DNA from: Lentisphaerae bacterium ADurb.Bin242
Lineage (GTDB): Bacteria; Verrucomicrobiota; Lentisphaeria; Victivallales; UBA1829
Direction: 5' to 3'
Assembly (NCBI GenBank): GCA_002069785.1
Contig: MWCA01000018.1
Location: 1 to 64,000 of the forward strand
DNA length: 64,000 bases
The notes beneath the pieces were generated by a model, which saw nothing but the letters and a program-made list of their open reading frames with translations, was not told where the DNA came from and did not search any database. Below, piece after piece: positions 25,786 to 35,058 of the stretch (position 1 is its first letter; every line of letters starts with the position of its first letter). A program made the position numbers and the translations under genes.

Positions 25786-26658
25786 ATGACGAAATTACTG
25801 CTTGGGCTCCCGAAAGGAAGCCTGGAACAATCCACCGTGGACATGTTTGCAAAGGCCGGTTACAAAATCGAAATCAACTCCCGTTCCTATTATCCGGCGA
25901 TCGACGATTCCGGGATCGAGTGCATGCTCATCCGGGCGCAGGAAATGTCCCGCTACGTCGAAGAGGGAATCCTGGACTGCGGACTGACCGGATACGACTG
26001 GATTCAGGAGAACGGCTCGGATGTGTATGAAGCCGCCGAGCTCGTCTACGGAAAAGTCGGACGCAATCCCCTCCGCTGGGTGCTGGCCGTTCCCGAAAGC
26101 TCCGGGATCACCTCCGTAAAACAGCTCGAAGGGAAACGCATTTCCACGGAAGCGGTCGGCATGACCAAACGCTACCTCGAAAAAAACGGAGTCAAGGCCA
26201 ATGTGGAATTCTCCTGGGGCGCCACCGAGGTGAAGCCGCCCCGTCTGGCCGACGCCATCGTGGAGATCACCGAAACGGGCTCCTCGCTCCGCGCCAACAA
26301 TCTCAAAATCATCGACACCCTCTGCATCAGCACGACCCGCTTCATTGCCAACCACAAGGCCATGCTCAATCCGGAAAAGAAGCAGAAGATCGAAAACCTT
26401 GCGCTTCTCCTGAAAGCGGTCCTTGCCGCCGAGGGGAAAGTCGGGATCATGCTGAACGTCCGCAAGATCGACCTTGAAAAAATCACCACGAAGCTGCCCG
26501 CGCTGGAGCGTCCGACGGTTTCCCAGCTGACGGATGAAAGCTGGGTCGCCCTCAACACCATCGTGTCGGAGCACATCGTGCGGGAACTGATCCCCGAACT
26601 GAAGCGTCTCGGCGCCAGCGGCATCGTGGAATATCCGCTGAACAAAATCGTGGAGTGA
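25786..26658 (+). CDS. hisG: ATP phosphoribosyltransferase (long form)
   Basis: First step of histidine synthesis, joining ATP and PRPP. 290 residues, which is the long HisG form that works without HisZ and carries a C-terminal regulatory (histidine-binding, ACT-like) domain from about residue 215. Catalytic-domain motifs include [12 protein letters not shown] and [13 protein letters not shown], plus the PRPP loop [21 protein letters not shown] is eight bases before the ATG. No other his gene is near. The 269-base gap upstream is AT-rich, with no clear riboswitch or His-rich leader peptide seen. Confidence 0.95.
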   Translation: MTKLLLGLPKGSLEQSTVDMFAKAGYKIEINSRSYYPAIDDSGIECMLIRAQEMSRYVEEGILDCGLTGYDWIQENGSDVYEAAELVYGKVGRNPLRWVLAVPESSGITSVKQLEGKRISTEAVGMTKRYLEKNGVKANVEFSWGATEVKPPRLADAIVEITETGSSLRANNLKIIDTLCISTTRFIANHKAMLNPEKKQKIENLALLLKAVLAAEGKVGIMLNVRKIDLEKITTKLPALERPTVSQLTDESWVALNTIVSEHIVRELIPELKRLGASGIVEYPLNKIVE

Positions 26659-26712
26659 ATCCGTTTCCACGCCCGGAAGCTGTTTTCATAACCCAAACGA
26701 AGGAGATGAAAA

Positions 26713-27255
26713 ATGACGAACCGCAAAATGATTCCGCCGGAAGAATTTGCCGCCAATCTCTTCGACCTTTTCCATCGGAAATGGTTTCTCCTGACTTCCG
26801 GATGTTTCGGCACCCGGCAATTCAATACCATGACCGTGAGCTGGGGATTCCTCGGAGAAATGTGGATGCGCCCGACCGCCATCGCCGTAGTCCGGCCGCA
26901 GCGCTACACCCTCGAATTTATGGACCGCTATGACTCCTTCACCCTGTGCGCCTTCGGAGAATCCTTCCGGGAAGCGCTCAAGCTTTGCGGGGCGAAATCC
27001 GGCCGCGAACTGAACAAGGTGGAAGCCGCCGGACTGACGGCAATCCCGTCGGAATCGGTGTCCTCCCCCGGATTTCAGGAGGCGGAACTGATCCTGGAGT
27101 GCCGGAAAGTCTATCGCGGCGAATTCCGGAAGGAATGCTTCCTCGACAAAATGATCCCGCAGGAGTTCTATCCCGGAAAGGATTTTCACCGCATCTTCGT
27201 GGGAGAAATCACCCAGATCTCCGGCACCGGCGCCTACCGCCGGAACGCGGAATAA
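26713..27255 (+). CDS. Flavin reductase-like FMN-binding split-barrel protein
   Basis: 180 residues that fit the flavin-reductase-like (split barrel FMN-binding) fold: an initial helix, then WFLLTSGCFGTRQFNTMTVSWG, and VVRPQRYTLEFMDRYDSFTLCAFGE, which hold the flavin-contact Thr/Ser and Arg positions of this group. These proteins reduce free flavin or act as small FMN enzymes in the cytoplasm. AGGAG precedes the ATG. It follows hisG by 54 bases on the same strand and may be co-transcribed; there is no known link to histidine synthesis. The partner that would use reduced flavin is not identifiable. Confidence 0.8.
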   Translation: MTNRKMIPPEEFAANLFDLFHRKWFLLTSGCFGTRQFNTMTVSWGFLGEMWMRPTAIAVVRPQRYTLEFMDRYDSFTLCAFGESFREALKLCGAKSGRELNKVEAAGLTAIPSESVSSPGFQEAELILECRKVYRGEFRKECFLDKMIPQEFYPGKDFHRIFVGEITQISGTGAYRRNAE

Positions 27256-27265
27256 TTTTCCGTGT

Positions 27266-28246
27266 TCACTTTGCGCGGGACGGCTCTTCTTCCAGAAGGG
27301 CGCACATCGCGTTGAAATCGTCCGGCCAGGGCGCCTCGAAGGAAAGAATTTTTCCGGTGACGGGATGAGGCGCCTCCAGCTTCCACGCATGGAGCATCTG
27401 GCGGGACGCCGGCAGTTTCCGGGCTCCGCCGTACACCGTATCGCCCGCCACGGGATGCCCCAGGAATGCCATGTGCACGCGGATCTGGTGCGTCCGCCCC
27501 GTATAAATCCGGACTTCGACCAGGCTGGCGGGAATTCCCCCGAGGACGCCCTCCCGGACAACACGATAGGCGGAACGGGCTTCGCGTCCGCCGCAGGAAA
27601 GCACCGCCATTTTCTTACGGTCCGCCTTGTGGCGGCCGATCCGGTTGAGAATCTCCCCTTCCTTCCGGGGGAAGTGTCCCCAGACGAGCGCGAGGTAGAT
27701 TTTGGAGGTATTCCGTTCGGAAAACGCCTCGGACAATTTCATCAGGGCGTCCGGAGTGCGCGCGACGATGAGGCATCCGGAAGTGTCCTTGTCCAGACGA
27801 TGGACGATTCCCGGACGGAGCGGATCGCTTTCGGCGAACTCCTCCCCGATCTCCGGCTCCCGCCCGAGCAGCGCATTGACCAGAGTCCCGCTCCAGTTGC
27901 CAGCGGCGGGATGCACCACCATTCCGGCGGGCTTGTTGACAACGATCATCTGATCGTCTTCATACAGGATATCCAGGGGAATCCGCTCCGGGACGGCCGA
28001 AGCGACCGGGACCGGTTCCGCGTTCCTATCGACGCGGATCACATCCCCTTCCGCGACGATATATTTCGGAGACTCGCACGGATTTCCGTTCACCCGCACG
28101 CTTTTTTCGCGGATCAGTGTCTGAAAGCGGCTGCGCGATGTCTCCGGCATCTGCCGGGCCAGACACTGGTCCAGGCGCAGTCCGGAAAATTGAGCCGGAA
28201 CAGTGAATTCACTGCTGTCCGGCATCGGCCTGGTTCGTGCTGACAT
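27266..28246 (-). CDS. RluA-family pseudouridine synthase
   Basis: 326 residues: an N-terminal S4 RNA-binding domain (about 15-75, with LRLDQCLARQMPETSRSRFQ) and an RluA catalytic domain with the signature HRLDKDTSGCLIVAR, whose Asp is the catalytic residue. The full length and S4 domain fit RluD (23S rRNA pseudouridines in helix 69), but RluC-type is possible, so no symbol is given. Start at ATG 28246 gives a 38-base overlap with lgt; ATG 28225 is an alternative with AGG upstream. It is translationally linked to lgt on the same strand. Confidence 0.9.
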   Translation of the reverse strand: MSARTRPMPDSSEFTVPAQFSGLRLDQCLARQMPETSRSRFQTLIREKSVRVNGNPCESPKYIVAEGDVIRVDRNAEPVPVASAVPERIPLDILYEDDQMIVVNKPAGMVVHPAAGNWSGTLVNALLGREPEIGEEFAESDPLRPGIVHRLDKDTSGCLIVARTPDALMKLSEAFSERNTSKIYLALVWGHFPRKEGEILNRIGRHKADRKKMAVLSCGGREARSAYRVVREGVLGGIPASLVEVRIYTGRTHQIRVHMAFLGHPVAGDTVYGGARKLPASRQMLHAWKLEAPHPVTGKILSFEAPWPDDFNAMCALLEEEPSRAK

Positions 28247-29057
28247 TTTCCCCGTATTTCCCGAAGTAAAAATAGAACAGGAGTCCCGCCGGCAGCATGA
28301 CCGCCAGTCCGATGACCTGGGCGTTTGTCATGCCGAGAAAACGGTCCGTATGGTCTCCGCGCAGGAACTCCAGACAGAACCGCAGAATTCCGTAGCCGAT
28401 GAAGTAGACCGCCGCGATCTGCCCGGCCTTCTTCACTTTTTTGAAGAGAAACAGAAGGAAAAGTCCGAGAAGCAGATTTCCGAACGACTCGAAAAGCTGG
28501 ACCGGATAAAGCGCCTGCGAGGAGGCCACCGCCTGACCGTAGATTTTCAGGTTCGGAAGCACCGATCCCATATCCGGAAAACGTTCGGCCGGGGCCGAAC
28601 CCGGCGGAAAGACCACCCCGTGGCGGCACGGAGCCCCGAAGCAGCACCCTTGCATGAAACATCCGATCCGTCCGAAAGCGTGTCCGAGCGCCATGGCCGG
28701 GGCACAGATGTCCAGAATGCGCGGAATCGAAAGTTTCTTCCAGCGGCAGTACAGCCAGATCGTGAGAAACGCGAGAATGAAACCGCCGTAAAAAACCAGT
28801 CCCCCCTGATCGATCCGGAAAACCTTCAGCCAGTTGCCCTCGAACTGACGGTGGAACTGGATCACGTAAAACAGGCGCGACCCGAGAATGCCGCAGACCA
28901 CCACGATGATTCCCAGATCGAAAATCTGGTCCGAGGTCATCCCGGCGTATCTGCGCTTGTATTGCAGCACGACCAGGGAAACCAGAAAACCGGTTGCCAC
29001 AAAAATTCCATACCAATGAATCGGCATGCCGAACAAATCAAACGCGATTTCATGCAT
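28209..29057 (-). CDS. lgt: Prolipoprotein diacylglyceryl transferase
   Basis: First step of lipoprotein maturation: moves diacylglycerol from phosphatidylglycerol to the lipobox Cys. 282 residues, about seven membrane helices. The Lgt signature is present as GHAFGRIGCFMQGCCFG; the catalytic-site Arg is kept, while the E. coli NFIN residues are replaced by a Cys-rich segment seen in several phyla. Other family marks are PIHWYGIFVATGF at the start and YGILRFCLEFLRGD near the end. It would process the lipoprotein at 23371. The divergent dedA gene starts 119 bases away. Confidence 0.93.
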   Translation of the reverse strand: MHEIAFDLFGMPIHWYGIFVATGFLVSLVVLQYKRRYAGMTSDQIFDLGIIVVVCGILGSRLFYVIQFHRQFEGNWLKVFRIDQGGLVFYGGFILAFLTIWLYCRWKKLSIPRILDICAPAMALGHAFGRIGCFMQGCCFGAPCRHGVVFPPGSAPAERFPDMGSVLPNLKIYGQAVASSQALYPVQLFESFGNLLLGLFLLFLFKKVKKAGQIAAVYFIGYGILRFCLEFLRGDHTDRFLGMTNAQVIGLAVMLPAGLLFYFYFGKYGENVSTNQADAGQQ

Positions 29058-29176
29058 AAAAACGGTTCTTTCCGGGAAATTTCAGGTTGCCAACTGGACA
29101 AAGTCCCCTTTTCGGTGTAATGTATCACGTTTTTCCTGTTTTTCATAATCTTTTTTGAATTATTTAAGGAGTTTCC

Positions 29177-29860
29177 ATGTCAGCAGAGTACATCGCATCG
29201 CACATCGAATTCGCTATTCAGCATGCCGCGGTCTGGGGATTTGTTCTGATCATCATTTTCATGACGGTGGAAAGTTCGTTCATCCCGTTCCCCAGTGAAG
29301 TCATCATGATCCCCGCCGGATTCCTGGCCTATCGCGGAGAACTGACCACCGGAGTTCCGTGGCTCGACCTTTGGCTGGCTATCCTCTTCGGACTGATCGG
29401 TTCCATGCTGGGCGCTTACATCAATTACTATCTCGCCATCTGGCTCGGACGCCCGTTCCTTCATAAATACGGGAAATACTTCTTCCTGCCGGAACCCGCC
29501 CTGAACCGGGCGGAAGAAATTTTCCGCAAATACGGCGAACTGACGACATTCGTCTGCCGTCTCCTTCCCGCGATCCGCCAGTTGATCTCCCTCCCGGCGG
29601 GCCTTGCCAAAATGAACATCTGGAGCTTCTCCTTCTGGACGGCGCTGGGTGCCGGCATCTGGACGGCGATTCTGGCTTTCGTCGGCTGGTATCTGGGACA
29701 TCTCGCGGGAAACATGACTCCGCTGGAAATGGTGGTCAAGGGGAAAGACCTGATCGCGAAACATTACATCTGGATTTTCATCTTCCTTGCGGTGATTGTC
29801 GCAGGGTACTTCGCCGTTCAGAAATGGGTGATGCGTCCCGAACTCGAAGTGGAAAAGTGA
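29177..29860 (+). CDS. DedA family membrane protein, copy 1
   Basis: 227 residues of the DedA (SNARE-associated/VTT) family. Family marks: ESSFIPFPSEVIMIPAGFLA near the N-terminus, GAYINYYLAIWLGRPFLHKYGKY, the conserved FVCRLLPAIRQLISLPAGLAKM re-entrant motif, and a final helix. DedA proteins act as undecaprenyl-phosphate or lipid flippases/transporters in the inner membrane in other bacteria; substrate here is unknown. AAGGAG precedes the ATG. Its close paralogue follows after 103 bases. Confidence 0.92.
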   Translation: MSAEYIASHIEFAIQHAAVWGFVLIIIFMTVESSFIPFPSEVIMIPAGFLAYRGELTTGVPWLDLWLAILFGLIGSMLGAYINYYLAIWLGRPFLHKYGKYFFLPEPALNRAEEIFRKYGELTTFVCRLLPAIRQLISLPAGLAKMNIWSFSFWTALGAGIWTAILAFVGWYLGHLAGNMTPLEMVVKGKDLIAKHYIWIFIFLAVIVAGYFAVQKWVMRPELEVEK

Positions 29861-29963
29861 TTTTTTTCCGTTTTCCAACGGGGAATGCATCGGGAAACGC
29901 ATACGGCGAAAATTCGTTTTCGTGTTTTCCCTGTAACATTCTTCAATCAATGTAAGTGTTTTT

Positions 29964-30647
29964 ATGTCTGTCGAATACATGATAGCATCGCACATCGACT
30001 CAGCCATTCAGCATGCTGCTGTCTGGGGCTTCGTTCTGATCCTTTTTTTCATGACGGTGGAAAGTTTGTTCTTCAGCCCCATCCCCAGCGAAATCGTGAT
30101 GATCCCCGCCGGGTTTCTGGCCTACCGCGGAGAATTGACCACCGGCATTCCGTGGCTGGACCTGGTACTGGCGATTCTCTGCGGGCTGACCGGCGCCATG
30201 CTGGGCGCTTACTTCAATTACTACGCTGCCGCATGGCTGGGACGCCCGTTCCTCCACAAATACGGGAAATATTTCTTCCTGCCGGAAGCCTCCCTGAACC
30301 GGGCGGAGGAGGTTTTCCGCAAATATGGGGAACTGACTACGTTTGTCTGCCGTCTTCTCCCCGCCATCCGCCAGATCATTCCTCTTCCGGCGGGTCTCGC
30401 AAGAATGGACCTCCGGAGCTTCTCGCTGTTCACCGCGCTGGGGGCGGGTATCTGGACAGCCATTCTGGCAGTCGCCGGCTGGTATCTGGGACACCTTGCA
30501 GGAAATATGACTCCACTGGAAATGGCGCTCAAGGGAAAAGACATGATTATCCGGCATTATATCTGGATTTTCGTTTTTCTCGCGGTGTTTGTCGCAGCTT
30601 ATCTTGCCGTCCAGAAATGGATCATGCGCCCCGAAATGGAAAAGTGA
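29964..30647 (+). CDS. DedA family membrane protein, copy 2
   Basis: Paralogue of the preceding gene, also 227 residues with all DedA motifs kept (ESLFFSPIPSEIVMIPAG, FVCRLLPAIRQIIPLPAGLARM). Differences cluster in the membrane helices and loops: Phe to Leu and Ile swaps, and Pro replacing Ser after IRQII. Both copies look intact, so this is not decay. Its Shine-Dalgarno is weak (AATGTAAGTG). The last bases are 65 bases before tRNA-Gln. Confidence 0.9.
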   Translation: MSVEYMIASHIDSAIQHAAVWGFVLILFFMTVESLFFSPIPSEIVMIPAGFLAYRGELTTGIPWLDLVLAILCGLTGAMLGAYFNYYAAAWLGRPFLHKYGKYFFLPEASLNRAEEVFRKYGELTTFVCRLLPAIRQIIPLPAGLARMDLRSFSLFTALGAGIWTAILAVAGWYLGHLAGNMTPLEMALKGKDMIIRHYIWIFVFLAVFVAAYLAVQKWIMRPEMEK

Positions 30648-30712
30648 TTTTTTTCAGGTTCCCAACTGGAAAAACGGCTGGAAAACACTATATTACTGGC
30701 TTGTTTCCGGTT

Positions 30713-30786
30713 TACCCCGTGGTGTAACGGTAGCACAACTGGTTTTGGTCCAGTTAGTTTGGGTTCAAATCCCGACGGGGTAGCCA
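30713..30786 (+). tRNA. tRNA-Gln (UUG)
   Basis: A complete cloverleaf: acceptor TACCCCG/CGGGGTA (seven pairs), D arm GTG...CAC, anticodon arm ACTGG-TTTTGGT-CCAGT with anticodon TTG, T arm TTGGG-TTCAAAT-CCCGA, discriminator G and encoded CCA. It reads CAA. A TATATT -10 element lies at 30689-30694. T-rich sequence follows soon after. Confidence 0.97.
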
Positions 30787-30812
30787 TTTGCATTTCCGAC
30801 CTTCTTTTTCCA

Positions 30813-32732
30813 CTACCAGTTCAGTTTCAGATTCCGGATGTCGGCGGCACAGACATATTTTCTTTCCTCTCCGGCGAAATACGCCAGGCACCATTGATCC
30901 GGCGGCAGCTTGACATCCTCGAATAACTTCTGTATGCTTCCGTTCGTATAGCCGACCGCAAGGAATTCTTTGTTTGCGATTCCACAGTCCGTCAGCCGCC
31001 GGTTCCCCGGAATGAAAGACTCCGGCTCCCGGTTCATGTTCAGGGGAATAAAGGTGATGTTGTTCTTGTCTTGCGAATAAGTTCCGCCGTCCTTGTAAAA
31101 AGGGAAGGTCCGACCGTTGTATTTCAAGGCCCAATAAGGTTCATCGGTGACGGTGATCGCCGTCTTTTCGGCGGGGGCCTCGTGTTTTGCCAGAAAACAG
31201 AAGATCAGGTTTTTCTGTCTCGGGGTCATTGCCAGCCGGGCCGGATTCGTTTTCCCCAGCAGATTTTCTCCCAGAGGGAATGTATGATTGTGTTTTACAT
31301 GGATGAGAGAAAGGAGGGTCGGCGCCCAATCGGAAGTCGCTCCGGGCGTTTTGACGACCCCGGAAAATCCGGAATTCAACACGATTCCGACGTGGCGCCG
31401 GTTCCGGGTTCCGGCAAGAAGGGAATCCACATTCGACGAATGAAGGAAATGATCCGTCATCATGACAACGACCGTATTCTTCCACTCCTTCGATTTCCGG
31501 AGTCTTGCAATGAATTTTCCAATTTCACGGTCGGTCGTCCGGACGGCGCTCAGGTAATGTCTCTCCTTTTCATTCTCCCACGGATATATTTCGCTGTCTT
31601 TATGGAGAAACCCGGACGGCAGATGAGTATCAATCGTCGTCAGATACAAGGCAAACGGTTTGCCGGAAGAGGACAGTTTTTCAAAATGGGCGGCGCTCCA
31701 TTCGAACAGCTGCCGGTCGGAGCATCCCCACGAACCGGACTCCAGGGCATTCCCGGAACTCTCGTATGAACAGGCGGAGTCGACTTTTTCCCGCTGGAGA
31801 AATAGATTCATTCCGGCGAATTTCATGGACGGTCCCTGGAGAAAGATCTGTTGATACCCGGCTTTGTGAAGTATGAACGGCAAGGACGGCAGATTTCCCC
31901 CATAGCGGTCCTGTAGTCCTCCCATCCACAACACGGAGGAAATGATCTGTTCCGGCAGAATTGGAAGTCCCATGAAAACCGAATACTGGGCGGAAAATGT
32001 ATCATCCGCATTCAAGCCGTTGGAAATATTGGTAAAAGACAGTCCCTCTTCCGCCAGAGCCTCCAGATGAGGGGTCAGGCCGGGAAATCTTTTTGAATCC
32101 ATGAAGGTGTTTTCAATGGATTCCATGAAAATCACAACCAGATTTTTTCCGGGAACGGCGGAAACTTCCTTCTTGGTTACGCCGGAAAGTTTTATGCCCG
32201 CATTCCTGAAAACGATTTCCGGATAAATGTCCGGATTCCGTTCTATCTTCTGCATGAAAGGGGAAAAAACCGGCGTAAAATACAAGGCGGTTCCCAAAGA
32301 AACCGCAAGAAAAATCAACTTAATTTTAATCGATTGTTTTTCCAATTTTTCATCATGGATAAAGAAAATACAAATTCCAGCCAATAAAAGGAATACGACA
32401 TACAGCAGAAGTCCGCCGACGATCCATTTTCCGAACAGCAGAAATCCGACGCGGACATCAAAATTGTTCAGCATCTGAAAATCGAGCTCTTTGCCGGTCA
32501 CGACGAGATACACATCGCAGCAGAACTGAAAAAAAAGATAGAATCCGAAAAAGAACAAGGCCAGTGACCGCCAGACGTTTTTTCTCCATGGAGAAATCTC
32601 TGAAAGCAGAAATACAAAAAAGGAAATAGCCGTTGCCGCAACCAGTTCATCACAATCGCTGTTTTTCTCAAAAAAAAGCCGGACTATCCATGAAACATTC
32701 ATCAAAACCAGTATTGGCAATAATTTTTTCAT
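30813..32732 (-). CDS. LtaS/MdoB-like phosphoglycerol transferase (sulfatase fold)
   Basis: 639 residues: four or five N-terminal membrane helices (about 1-165), then an extracytoplasmic alkaline-phosphatase/sulfatase domain. Metal and catalytic residues line up with lipoteichoic-acid-synthase-like enzymes: FMESIEN (Glu near residue 205), the catalytic Thr in DDTFSAQYSVFMGLP near 243, and MMTDHFLHSS (Asp and His near 420). Such enzymes transfer phosphoglycerol or phosphoethanolamine to glycans or lipid A; the acceptor here is not known. It is AT-rich compared with its neighbours. The C-terminal 120 residues extend past the usual catalytic fold. It ends 26 bases from tRNA-Gln. Confidence 0.85.
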   Translation of the reverse strand: MKKLLPILVLMNVSWIVRLFFEKNSDCDELVAATAISFFVFLLSEISPWRKNVWRSLALFFFGFYLFFQFCCDVYLVVTGKELDFQMLNNFDVRVGFLLFGKWIVGGLLLYVVFLLLAGICIFFIHDEKLEKQSIKIKLIFLAVSLGTALYFTPVFSPFMQKIERNPDIYPEIVFRNAGIKLSGVTKKEVSAVPGKNLVVIFMESIENTFMDSKRFPGLTPHLEALAEEGLSFTNISNGLNADDTFSAQYSVFMGLPILPEQIISSVLWMGGLQDRYGGNLPSLPFILHKAGYQQIFLQGPSMKFAGMNLFLQREKVDSACSYESSGNALESGSWGCSDRQLFEWSAAHFEKLSSSGKPFALYLTTIDTHLPSGFLHKDSEIYPWENEKERHYLSAVRTTDREIGKFIARLRKSKEWKNTVVVMMTDHFLHSSNVDSLLAGTRNRRHVGIVLNSGFSGVVKTPGATSDWAPTLLSLIHVKHNHTFPLGENLLGKTNPARLAMTPRQKNLIFCFLAKHEAPAEKTAITVTDEPYWALKYNGRTFPFYKDGGTYSQDKNNITFIPLNMNREPESFIPGNRRLTDCGIANKEFLAVGYTNGSIQKLFEDVKLPPDQWCLAYFAGEERKYVCAADIRNLKLNW

Positions 32733-32770
32733 TTAAATAAACCTGTTCTTTTTAATTTAAATCTATAATT

Positions 32771-32799
32771 ACAATATCATTTTATTTCTGTAATTGCAA
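32771..32799 (-). promoter_or_regulatory. Promoter for the LtaS-like gene
   Basis: Reverse strand TTGCAA (32799-32794) and TATTGT (32776-32771) with a 17-base spacer in an AT-rich stretch, about 40 bases upstream of the ATG. Confidence 0.5.
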
Positions 32800-33153
32800 A
32801 ACAAAAACATAAATTATTGTAAATATTTATAATATTTTTCTAAAACATCCGTTTACAAAGCCGGAAGAAAAACAAAATCGGCGGCATGGAAGAATAAAGA
32901 AGAATTGGAATAAAAGAGAATGCTTTGCTTCCGGTCAGCTATCCCCGGGCACAAAGCATCGTAGTATTTTCATCCTGCCGAATAGACAAAATGACATTTG
33001 TGGAGCGATTTGTTTCTGTCATGCGGAAGGATAATGATCATCTCTACAAAAAAACGACGTGGAGCGATTCCGTTGAAAATACCTGTTATAAGGTTCAGAA
33101 AGAGTTCGTTCAGAAATAAAAATCCAGACTGTCTTCCGTTGAATCGTGTACCA
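32800..33153 (+). other. AT-rich intergenic stretch, no gene seen
   Basis: About 350 bases without a convincing coding frame on either strand. The left third is extremely AT-rich. An eleven-base direct repeat, GTGGAGCGATT, occurs near 33000 and 33060. I see no tRNA-end repeat, integrase trace or hairpin-T tract. Confidence 0.5.
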
Positions 33154-35058
33154 TCAAATCCATTCTGGCCTGGCTGTCGAACTCCGTGTTGATGAAACAT
33201 CGCGGAGAAGAAGGACACTGTCATAGACTGTCCGACCGAAGGCTGCGGCCATGACAAAAGCGGTCAGATAAGGATTGGCCACAAAAAACAACAAGGAGAA
33301 CAACAGCAGGAACAAGGCCGAGTCCATCGATTTTCGGAAAGCCGGGGAATGATTATTTTTCATACGAACGGCAGTTGTCAAAAAAGACAAAACACATGCG
33401 CAATTCATCAGAATCACCGCGATGCAAATGGTTTTTCCCATCCATTGGGGCATGCCGAACTCGTTCCACCGCCAGGGCAGCAGCGTTTGGAAAATTTCGC
33501 TTCCGCCGGGCGCCGTCAGCAATACCGATGCCAGAAGAGGCAATACAATCCTGCATTTGGCCGAAAAAATCTGATCCTTCCAGATGTCTGCGAGAAAAAG
33601 TGCTGTAATGCATCCCGGGAAAAGACTCATGATGAAACGGGAGGTATTATTATAGATGACCGGGTATCCGCAGAAGAAAAAGAGGAGCGGGATGATCCAT
33701 AATGAAAGGAAGGTCCTGATTTTTCTGTCCTTGATAAATAACAGAGAAAGCCCTCCCAATACCAGATACGCGTGATTTGTCGTGAACAAGAACGGAATCC
33801 CCGTCGGAAGGACGGAGAAAGAAAATCCCTGTCCGGCATTATCCGCATGCAGAATATAAGGGAAACGCAACGGAGAACCGAATTGGACCCAGTTCAGGAT
33901 GAATTGAGGAGAAAAAACCAGAAAGAAAGAGAGGCCTCCCCAAAGCAGCATCCGGAACAGATTGTGTTTCTCCGGCTGGAATTTGACATAAAGAAAAAGC
34001 ACGAAGAGAGGTATGAACAGGATATTATTGACCCGGGTCAGACACGCCAGTGCAAAAAGTCCCGCAAACAGAGCCAGGTCCGCAAATGTTTTCCTCATAA
34101 AAAGAAGCATTGCCATGCAGCAGAGAATCAAGGTCATGCTGAGGGTGTCGCTCAGGGCATTGTAGCCTGTCATCGTCAGCAGATCAAACAGCGGGTAGGA
34201 AAAAAAGAAGTCGGGCAGCATGGGCAGCGCCTTGAAAAAATGTTCTCCTTTTTCGGTTGCCATATAACCATTTCTATAAAAAAAGATCGCGGACAACCAT
34301 GTGAGGGTGATCAACAAGGCTGTCTTATTGGAATCCGATAATTTCCTCGCAATCCAGAAAGTCATGAAAATGGAGGTCGGCATAAGGACCAGAATGCTGA
34401 AAATCAGAAAAGGAGTCAGAATCGTAAAAATATCCGTCGTCCCGAAAAAAAATAGAAATGGAAGATAAAAAAACGGCAGCCCGACGGTATAATACCATTG
34501 ACCGGAAAAATCCAGGAAAAATAATCCTTTTGCAACCCTGAAATATTGGGTTTCATCAATTGGCTGAAGTGTAATATTTCCCGTTGCGCCGATCAGATAA
34601 AGCATGAATGCAAGATAGAACAGCACGGGTGTCGCTGCGGCAAAAAAAGTATTCAGAAACGATTTCTGTTTCAGATATAGGAAAAAAGAAAACACCGAGG
34701 CCAGAAAGCAGAATATCCCGGCCAGCATCATTCCTGAATTCTGTGCAAACGAATAGGAAAATTGGCGGTCGGCTTTCTCTTTCGGTTCCAGTTCCGGCAG
34801 GACCCAGAATTGTCCCGCATTCGGGATGCCGACTTTACAGGCATACGATTCCTTGATGAGGGAAACCGCCTTGAAACGATAGGGTTTTGTCTCCAGCAGC
34901 GGAGCGGAAAAATCCCGATAGACGAGCATTTCCGGCTTTGTATGAAAATCAAAACTTTTGTATAATTGCGTTCCTCTTGGAAGATATAAAAATTCCACGT
35001 CTTCCCCGGAGACGGCAAACAGAAAGAGGAAAAATGAAAAAACAATGTATCTGTACAT
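33154..35058 (-). CDS. GT-C-type membrane glycosyltransferase-like protein
   Basis: 634 residues: an N-terminal periplasmic-facing segment of about 100 residues after one hydrophobic stretch, then about ten membrane helices. The segment PIDETQYFRVAKGLF near residue 167 resembles the acidic first-loop DE motif of GT-C enzymes (ArnT/PMT, family 39) that use polyprenyl-phosphate sugars. Substrate unknown. ATG 35058 is chosen because GGAGG lies six bases upstream; a GTG at 35064 overlaps that site. It is AT-rich like the LtaS-like gene downstream, and both may form one envelope glycan unit. The 309-base gap to metY shows only the metY promoter. Confidence 0.7.
   Translation of the reverse strand: MYRYIVFSFFLFLFAVSGEDVEFLYLPRGTQLYKSFDFHTKPEMLVYRDFSAPLLETKPYRFKAVSLIKESYACKVGIPNAGQFWVLPELEPKEKADRQFSYSFAQNSGMMLAGIFCFLASVFSFFLYLKQKSFLNTFFAAATPVLFYLAFMLYLIGATGNITLQPIDETQYFRVAKGLFFLDFSGQWYYTVGLPFFYLPFLFFFGTTDIFTILTPFLIFSILVLMPTSIFMTFWIARKLSDSNKTALLITLTWLSAIFFYRNGYMATEKGEHFFKALPMLPDFFFSYPLFDLLTMTGYNALSDTLSMTLILCCMAMLLFMRKTFADLALFAGLFALACLTRVNNILFIPLFVLFLYVKFQPEKHNLFRMLLWGGLSFFLVFSPQFILNWVQFGSPLRFPYILHADNAGQGFSFSVLPTGIPFLFTTNHAYLVLGGLSLLFIKDRKIRTFLSLWIIPLLFFFCGYPVIYNNTSRFIMSLFPGCITALFLADIWKDQIFSAKCRIVLPLLASVLLTAPGGSEIFQTLLPWRWNEFGMPQWMGKTICIAVILMNCACVLSFLTTAVRMKNNHSPAFRKSMDSALFLLLFSLLFFVANPYLTAFVMAAAFGRTVYDSVLLLRDVSSTRSSTARPEWI

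Larger units (their letters stand above)
29177..30647 (+). repeat. Tandem duplication of a dedA gene
   Basis: The genes at 29177-29860 and 29964-30647 have the same length (227 codons) and align without gaps apart from a small shift near the start; the protein pair appears about 80% identical. Long identical nucleotide blocks are visible, such as the stretch around KYGELTTFVCRLLPAIRQ. The unit repeats at about 787 bases. Confidence 0.85.

Noticed and set aside
32925-33119. Small forward frame of 64 codons in the AT-rich gap
   Set aside because: No ribosome site, no recognisable motif, and AT-rich composition with a repeated 11-base word suggests non-coding DNA.
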